Shown piece by piece: positions 63,842 to 64,000 of a DNA stretch of 64,000 bases. The stretch lies in assembly GCF_014490665.1 (NCBI RefSeq), contig NZ_CP061038.1:992001-1056000 (forward strand), in the 5' to 3' direction. The stretch's first letter is position 1; the number at the start of each line of letters is the position of its first letter. Source of the stretch: Sphingomonas alpina. GTDB taxonomy: Bacteria > Pseudomonadota > Alphaproteobacteria > Sphingomonadales > Sphingomonadaceae. The notes under the pieces were generated by a model. The model was not told the DNA's origin and did no database searches. It saw only the letters and a list, made by a program, of their open reading frames with translations. Made by a program: the position numbers and the translations under genes.

Positions 63842-64000
63842 ATGACTAATTCTGTTCTTTTGGCCCTTGCAAGTGCCGTGCTGATGACTGCAACCCCTGC
63901 GCTCGCCGAAGGTCCGGTTGCGCCGGCCGTACCCGCTGCAAGCCCCACCCAGGCCGATCAGGCGAATGCCAAGCCCAAGACGGCCAAATATTGCGTGAAG
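63842..64000 (+). CDS. Secreted hypothetical protein, partial (N-terminal 53 residues)
   Basis: The gene starts at ATG 63842 with GGAGGA upstream; ATG 63839 is also possible. A signal peptide (MTNSVLLALASAVLMTATPALA) precedes a Pro/Ala-rich start (EGPVAPAVPAASPTQADQ) and then KTAKYCVK at the window edge. The rest is outside the window, so I cannot identify the protein. A single Cys is visible near the end. Confidence 0.6.
   Translation, partial: MTNSVLLALASAVLMTATPALAEGPVAPAVPAASPTQADQANAKPKTAKYCVK

Noticed and set aside
1..64000. CRISPR array, tRNA or rRNA genes, prophage
   Set aside because: No regularly spaced direct repeats of 20-40 bases with unique spacers, no tRNA-like cloverleaf and no phage genes were noticed by eye.

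Overview
The window is about 64 kb of high-GC chromosomal DNA from an alphaproteobacterium. It is most likely a sphingomonad (Sphingomonas or a close relative), judging by the NepR/PhyR/EcfG general stress response locus with a PhyP-like kinase, a LexA box of the alphaproteobacterial type, the nagZ-scpA-scpB-tatABC order, a NDUFA12-type complex I protein, and the dense use of GTG starts and ATGA/GTGA overlaps. It is mostly core genome. No tRNA, rRNA, CRISPR array, prophage or intact insertion sequence was seen.

Layout. 1-9.7 kb holds a partial PAS-GGDEF membrane protein, an orphan fatty acyl-AMP ligase, RecX, a double cold-shock protein, a DUF192/NDUFA12/DUF2155 run, Aat overlapping DUF2155 tail to tail, a ParA-type ATPase, an MliC-like lipoprotein and a Y-family DNA polymerase with a LexA box. 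9.7-20 kb is more accessory: a thioesterase, a non-coding array of three palindromes, an ECF42-type sigma factor with its DGPF/YCII partner and a coupled DNA glycosylase, small lipoproteins, an AraC/SDR divergent pair, a von Willebrand lipoprotein, DUF962 and cysteine synthase. 20-38.4 kb is a complete, translationally coupled dcw cluster (mraZ to ftsZ) for peptidoglycan precursor synthesis and septation. 38.5-52 kb holds a TPR/SPOR protein, dgt, a DUF1800/DUF1501 export pair, argS, a SPOR protein, a MITE-like element, nagZ, scpAB, tatABC and an entericidin. 52.6-56.6 kb is the general stress response locus: phyP and nepR divergent from phyR, a 45-residue membrane protein, ecfG, and an extra NepR-like gene. 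56.7-64 kb has glnE, a peroxiredoxin, an M23 peptidase, erpA, xth, a small conserved protein, an outer-membrane protein and the start of a secreted protein.

Four places show reading frames broken or joined by what looks like a one-base length change, mostly in G or C homopolymers: the ftsI-murE junction, the TPR/SPOR gene (twice), the tatB tail, and a small gene near 62.7 kb. Together they suggest either slippage or, more simply, sequence or assembly error. The apparent FtsI-MurE fusion should be read in that light.

The most interesting biology is the second NepR-like gene beside ecfG, the palindrome array at 10.3 kb, the MITE inserted exactly in a stop codon at 47.4 kb, and the octamer-rich palindromic spacer at 48.8-49 kb.
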